53,297 nt of DNA from Candidatus Micrarchaeum sp. (lineage in GTDB: Archaea; SpSt-1190; DYHY01). Made by a program: the position numbers and the translations under genes. Below, one piece after another: positions 50,237 to 53,297 of the stretch. The stretch is taken from the NCBI GenBank assembly GCA_020723935.1, contig DYHY01000007.1:1-53297 (forward strand), written 5' to 3'. Position 1 is the stretch's first letter. Each line of letters starts with the position of its first letter. The notes under the pieces are model-generated. The model saw nothing but the letters and a program-made list of their open reading frames with translations. It was not told the origin of the DNA and searched no databases.

Positions 50237-50683
50237 ATGCACAAAGGCGTCGACTCCAAGATAATCGCCCTCCTTGAGGAGAACGCAGCGCTCACGAACT
50301 GGGAAATAGGGGAGAAGCTGAAGCTTCCGACGACGACGGTGCACAACCGCATCAAGAAGCTCGAGGAACGGGGGATTATCAAGAAGTACAAGGCAGTCCT
50401 TGACAAGTCGAAGATGGGGAAGCCGATAACGGCGGTTGTCCACGTCAACCTTGACTTTTCCGGGTACAGCGGGAAGGACAAGATGTCCCAGGAGGACGTC
50501 TGCAAGAAGATCAAGAAGGTGGCGGGAATCGAGGGCGTGATGATAATCACGGGCGACTACGACATAATCGCCAAGGCTTCCGTCGGCACGAAGGAGGAGC
50601 TTTCCGGCCTCGTATCCGAGATACGGAGCATGGACGGCGTCACGAAGACGGTGACGAGCCTGGTCCTTCAGGAGTTCGACTGA
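50237..50683 (+). CDS. Lrp/AsnC-family transcriptional regulator
   Basis: 148 aa. The N-terminal HTH spans residues 4-50 (DSKIIALLEENAALTNWEIG, then LPTTTVHNRIKKLEERGIIK) and a C-terminal RAM/AsnC ligand-binding domain follows (TAVVHVNLDFSG ... GVMIITGDYDIIAKASVGTK). The GDYD loop is typical of effector-binding Lrp proteins. The insertion SGYSGKDKMSQEDVCKKIKK in the RAM domain is characteristic of archaeal members. It may regulate the divergent isomerase-archaeosortase operon, but no operator repeat is evident. Confidence 0.92.
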   Translation: MHKGVDSKIIALLEENAALTNWEIGEKLKLPTTTVHNRIKKLEERGIIKKYKAVLDKSKMGKPITAVVHVNLDFSGYSGKDKMSQEDVCKKIKKVAGIEGVMIITGDYDIIAKASVGTKEELSGLVSEIRSMDGVTKTVTSLVLQEFD

Positions 50684-50887
50684 TTTTTCTGGGTTAATTC
50701 AATTACAGAATATCAGGTTGACTTCTGATTTCCTTCTTTTTAGAGTTCATTAGAGTCAAAAAAACCCATATTTTTGTTCTTTCTGAATTCCAGTAACGAA
50801 CATCGGTTCTTTCGTGGCCACCACGCGCGCCAGAGGCGCGAAAATATGAACTTCCTCTATCCACCTTCCGGCCGGTTTATGCGTCCG

Positions 50888-53297
50888 CTACGCATCGCTC
50901 CAATAGATCCTCGTCCTTGCGTACGTTTTTTCGGCCTTAATTATCTCGCCAAGCAGTGCTTCCTCGTCCTTCCTCCCGACTTTCGCAAGGACGCGCCCCG
51001 CCGTTTCCGGCCCTATTCCGTAGCCGGCGAGGACGAGGAAAGCAGTCTTTCCGTAGCTCAAGTAAAGGTCGGCCGTCTTCCTCGCCTGCCTAAGAGTCCT
51101 CTTCTCGGTTTCCGTCGGATCCGTCTTCGCAAGGAGCTGCTGGCTCTCCTTCCGAAGAACTCCTATCAGCTTCGCGCCGCAGGAGGGGCATGCGAAGCCC
51201 GTGTTCTTGACGGTCACTTCCGACTTCCATTTCTTGCAGTTGAAGCAGACGAGGGGCATGCGCCTGTCCTCGAGGCGCGATTTCACGATTTCCAGGACCT
51301 TCTTCCTCGGGTATCTCCCGAAGACAATCTCGGGGTTGTACTTGTCAATCATGCGCTCCGAGAACCGGGTGACCTTGTCAAGGAACCTTATTTTGAGCTT
51401 TCCTTCCTTCAAACGCTTTGAAATCTCCTTCGTCTTCGGGACGTCCATCTTCTCGAAGAGATATTCGTTCATCGTCTCCTCGAAGACGACCGAGCCGAAA
51501 TACACGTCAACGAGCTTCTGGATGGATATCTTGGAGAAGACCGCGTCGCGCGAAATCACCCCAAACTTCTTCGCTATCTGCAGGAACCTCTGCTTGAAGG
51601 AGGGGCTGTTCTTGAGGATGGAACGAAGGGACATCTCTATCTTCTCCTCGTCCATCGAAACGAGGATCTCGCGCAGGAACGCCCGGTCGTAGCCCGTCCC
51701 CGGGAACTTGATGAAGATCCTGTACGGATCCGTGCGCAGGCCGACGCTTTCGCCGTATTTGAGGGAAAGGTAGGAGGCTAGAAGCCTGCCAAGAGTCTCG
51801 TTCGTCTTGTTCCCGAAGAAGGCCCGGATGACGACGAAATCCACGCCGCATTCTATTCCGAGCTCATCTTGGGGAAAGGCGCCGCATTTCCTGACGTCCT
51901 CCTCAACAAGATCCCTCGTTTCCTCGTCCCAGAAGCGCGAATACCTGGATTCAAGGCCCGAGAAATCCTCCCGCAGATTCCCGACCTGGCTTGCGACGAT
52001 GTATTCGACGGGCATGAGTTCCCCCGACCATTCGGGCACGTTGTACGCCTTTTGTGCCTCCTCAACGAAGATCTTCTTTTCCTCCTTGGAAATCACGCGC
52101 CAGGAAAGGCCGCGGCAGATGAAGGAGCTGCCCAAGTCGAGCTCCGCCCCGAATTCCTCGTCGATTTGGGCTATTTTCTCCTTGCTATCCAATTTCACGA
52201 CGTCGAATTTCTTGATGTCCTTGATCATTGACAGGTTGTGGAAAAAAAACTCGAATGCAGGCCGTTTTATCCCGAGCGTCCCATCTTCAGCCACTTTCAG
52301 GAGCCGCAGGCGCAACATCAGTTCCAAGACGTCCTGGAATTCGGCGGCCGTCAGGAGCTCGAAGTGCTTGGTCTTCCTGAACGTCTCGAAAGCGCGCGCC
52401 GGGGTATAGCCCCTCTCGAAAGCCATGGCAGTCAGCTGGTTTGCCAATACATCCAACGGCTTGTTCTCGACCTCGAAGGGCTCCAGGACCCCCGACACGG
52501 CGAAATCGGCTATTACCGTCGCCTCAAGGGCGTCGTCAGGATCGACGACAAAGATTTTGCCTTCGGAAACCTGGGCGAGGGTGTGTCCGGCCCTTCCGAC
52601 ACGTTGGGTTATGGCATCGACGCGCCTGGGGGACATATATTGAACGACCAAATCGACATGTCCTATGTCTATTCCGAGTGCCATGGACGATGTCGCGACA
52701 ATTGCGCTCAATTCTTTGCTTTTGAAGTCCTTTTCAGTCCTTATTCGCGAATCTTTTGAAAGCGATCCGTGATGGACACTCACCCGTTCTTCTAGCTTCT
52801 TTAAACGAAAACCAAGGATTTCTGCAGTTTCTCGCGTGTTTACAAAGACAAGAATTCCCTTTTTTACATTGATAAGCTCATAGAGACGTTTTATTCTCGA
52901 GTAGGTGCTCGGCGTCGTGCTTATTTCGTCGGCTATTTCCTCGTCCTCTTCGGAGCTTTTCGGCGCTTCTATTTTTATTTCGAACTTTTTTTCGTCTTTG
53001 GGATTTATTATCAACACTTCCTTGCTGGAAGAGCCGCGCATGTATTTTGACACTATTTCCGGATTAGAAACAGTAGCCGAAAGACCTATCCTTACAAAAT
53101 CACGGTTTATTCGGTTTTTTAGCCTTTCCAACCCCACCATGAGCTGGCAACCGCGCTTGTCGTTGATGATTTCATGGATTTCGTCTATCAATACGAACTC
53201 GACGTTCTTCAGATGCTCCTGCATCCTCTTGCCGATGAGAATTGCTTGGAAGGTTTCGGGCGTCGTGATGAGGACGTGTGGCGGATCCTTCGCTTGG
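50888..53297 (-). CDS. Lhr-type superfamily 2 helicase (N-terminus outside window)
   Basis: The frame is open to the right edge, so roughly the first 150 residues including Walker A are missing. Visible SF2 motifs: PHVLITTPETFQ, FVLIDEIHEI (DEIH), RIGLSATV (SAT), GILVFVNTRETAEI, AIVATSSMALGIDIG and DAITQRVGRAGH (QRxGRxG). The C-terminal region is the Lhr-specific DUF1998-less core plus a zinc ribbon (VCFNCKKWKSEV ... CPSCGAKLIG). DEIH rather than DEAH is typical of Lhr. It is a 3'-5' DNA/RNA-hybrid helicase implicated in replication-coupled repair. The flanking 200-bp gap at 50684-50887 is AT-rich with a CGCGC/GCGCG hairpin near 50826-50842. Confidence 0.9.
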   Translation of the reverse strand, partial: QAKDPPHVLITTPETFQAILIGKRMQEHLKNVEFVLIDEIHEIINDKRGCQLMVGLERLKNRINRDFVRIGLSATVSNPEIVSKYMRGSSSKEVLIINPKDEKKFEIKIEAPKSSEEDEEIADEISTTPSTYSRIKRLYELINVKKGILVFVNTRETAEILGFRLKKLEERVSVHHGSLSKDSRIRTEKDFKSKELSAIVATSSMALGIDIGHVDLVVQYMSPRRVDAITQRVGRAGHTLAQVSEGKIFVVDPDDALEATVIADFAVSGVLEPFEVENKPLDVLANQLTAMAFERGYTPARAFETFRKTKHFELLTAAEFQDVLELMLRLRLLKVAEDGTLGIKRPAFEFFFHNLSMIKDIKKFDVVKLDSKEKIAQIDEEFGAELDLGSSFICRGLSWRVISKEEKKIFVEEAQKAYNVPEWSGELMPVEYIVASQVGNLREDFSGLESRYSRFWDEETRDLVEEDVRKCGAFPQDELGIECGVDFVVIRAFFGNKTNETLGRLLASYLSLKYGESVGLRTDPYRIFIKFPGTGYDRAFLREILVSMDEEKIEMSLRSILKNSPSFKQRFLQIAKKFGVISRDAVFSKISIQKLVDVYFGSVVFEETMNEYLFEKMDVPKTKEISKRLKEGKLKIRFLDKVTRFSERMIDKYNPEIVFGRYPRKKVLEIVKSRLEDRRMPLVCFNCKKWKSEVTVKNTGFACPSCGAKLIGVLRKESQQLLAKTDPTETEKRTLRQARKTADLYLSYGKTAFLVLAGYGIGPETAGRVLAKVGRKDEEALLGEIIKAEKTYARTRIYWSDA

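Noticed and set aside
50804-50850. Possible terminator or small RNA (CGCGC/GCGCG hairpin near 50826-50842)
   Set aside because: A five-base-pair stem with a seven-base loop and no T-run is too weak; archaeal terminators are T-runs and none follows.
1-53297. CRISPR arrays, insertion sequences, integrases, rRNA genes
   Set aside because: I saw no regularly spaced repeats, transposase-like motifs or rRNA segments; the only repeats noted are the ORB-like copies near 39 kb.

Overview
The window is a GC-rich archaeal chromosome segment, cut through a gene at each end. The archaeal assignment rests on PolD (both subunits), Orc1/Cdc6, an aEF-1beta, an archaeal NAC, a GTP-dependent dephospho-CoA kinase (DUF359), UPF0200/UPF0201, a SecF-SecD pair, an eL41-like mini-protein and an archaeosortase. 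TATA-like boxes lie about 25-30 nt before many start codons, the pattern of leaderless mRNAs. PolD next to orc1/cdc6 argues for a euryarchaeal or DPANN-type lineage rather than a Sulfolobus-like one. I cannot name the taxon from sequence alone.

Layout. 0-16 kb is a surface-glycan locus. It holds glycosyltransferases, a Gfo/Idh + DegT aminotransferase + hexapeptide acetyltransferase trio, a glucose-1-phosphate cytidylyltransferase, two UDP-GlcNAc 2-epimerase-like proteins, a flippase-like membrane protein, two divergent sugar nucleotidyltransferases (one fused to a ribbon-helix-helix domain) and a phosphohexomutase. 15.4-21.9 kb is housekeeping: PRC-barrel, DUF92, UPF0201, UPF0200, UMP kinase, LigT, PAC2, aEF-1beta, a Zn-ribbon, tRNA-Arg(GCG) and eL41. 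22-28.4 kb on the minus strand is one tightly overlapped run, truD - GT-C - GT-C - GT2 - thioredoxin-like - polyprenol kinase-like, which looks like lipid-linked glycosylation. 28.5-32.4 kb carries a universal stress protein, NAC, secF-secD and two small proteins.

32.4-41.4 kb is a replication block. DP2, DP1 and Orc1/Cdc6 read leftward from an AT-rich intergenic region (about 38,960-39,167) that contains ORB-like repeats and is a good candidate replication origin. To its right are a phosphopantetheine adenylyltransferase fused to a winged helix and a RecJ/GAN-like DHH nuclease. 41.4-43.7 kb is a visibly AT-richer insert with a MazG-like pyrophosphohydrolase and a nuclease-helicase (DUF2075). 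43.7-50.1 kb is mostly on the minus strand: a wrecked ABC-2 permease, an SDR enzyme, MarC, a P-loop protein, archaeosortase, DUF460, dephospho-CoA kinase and a TIM-barrel isomerase. An Lrp-like regulator and an Lhr-type helicase cut by the right edge close the window.

Several genes are broken by one-base changes: an in-frame TGA in the flippase, an in-frame TAG in secD, and single missing bases in at least five genes. This is either sequence error or real decay, and reads are needed to decide. The most interesting items are the candidate oriC, the two fusions of nucleotidyltransferases to DNA-binding domains, the MazG/DUF2075 island and the glycosylation operon.
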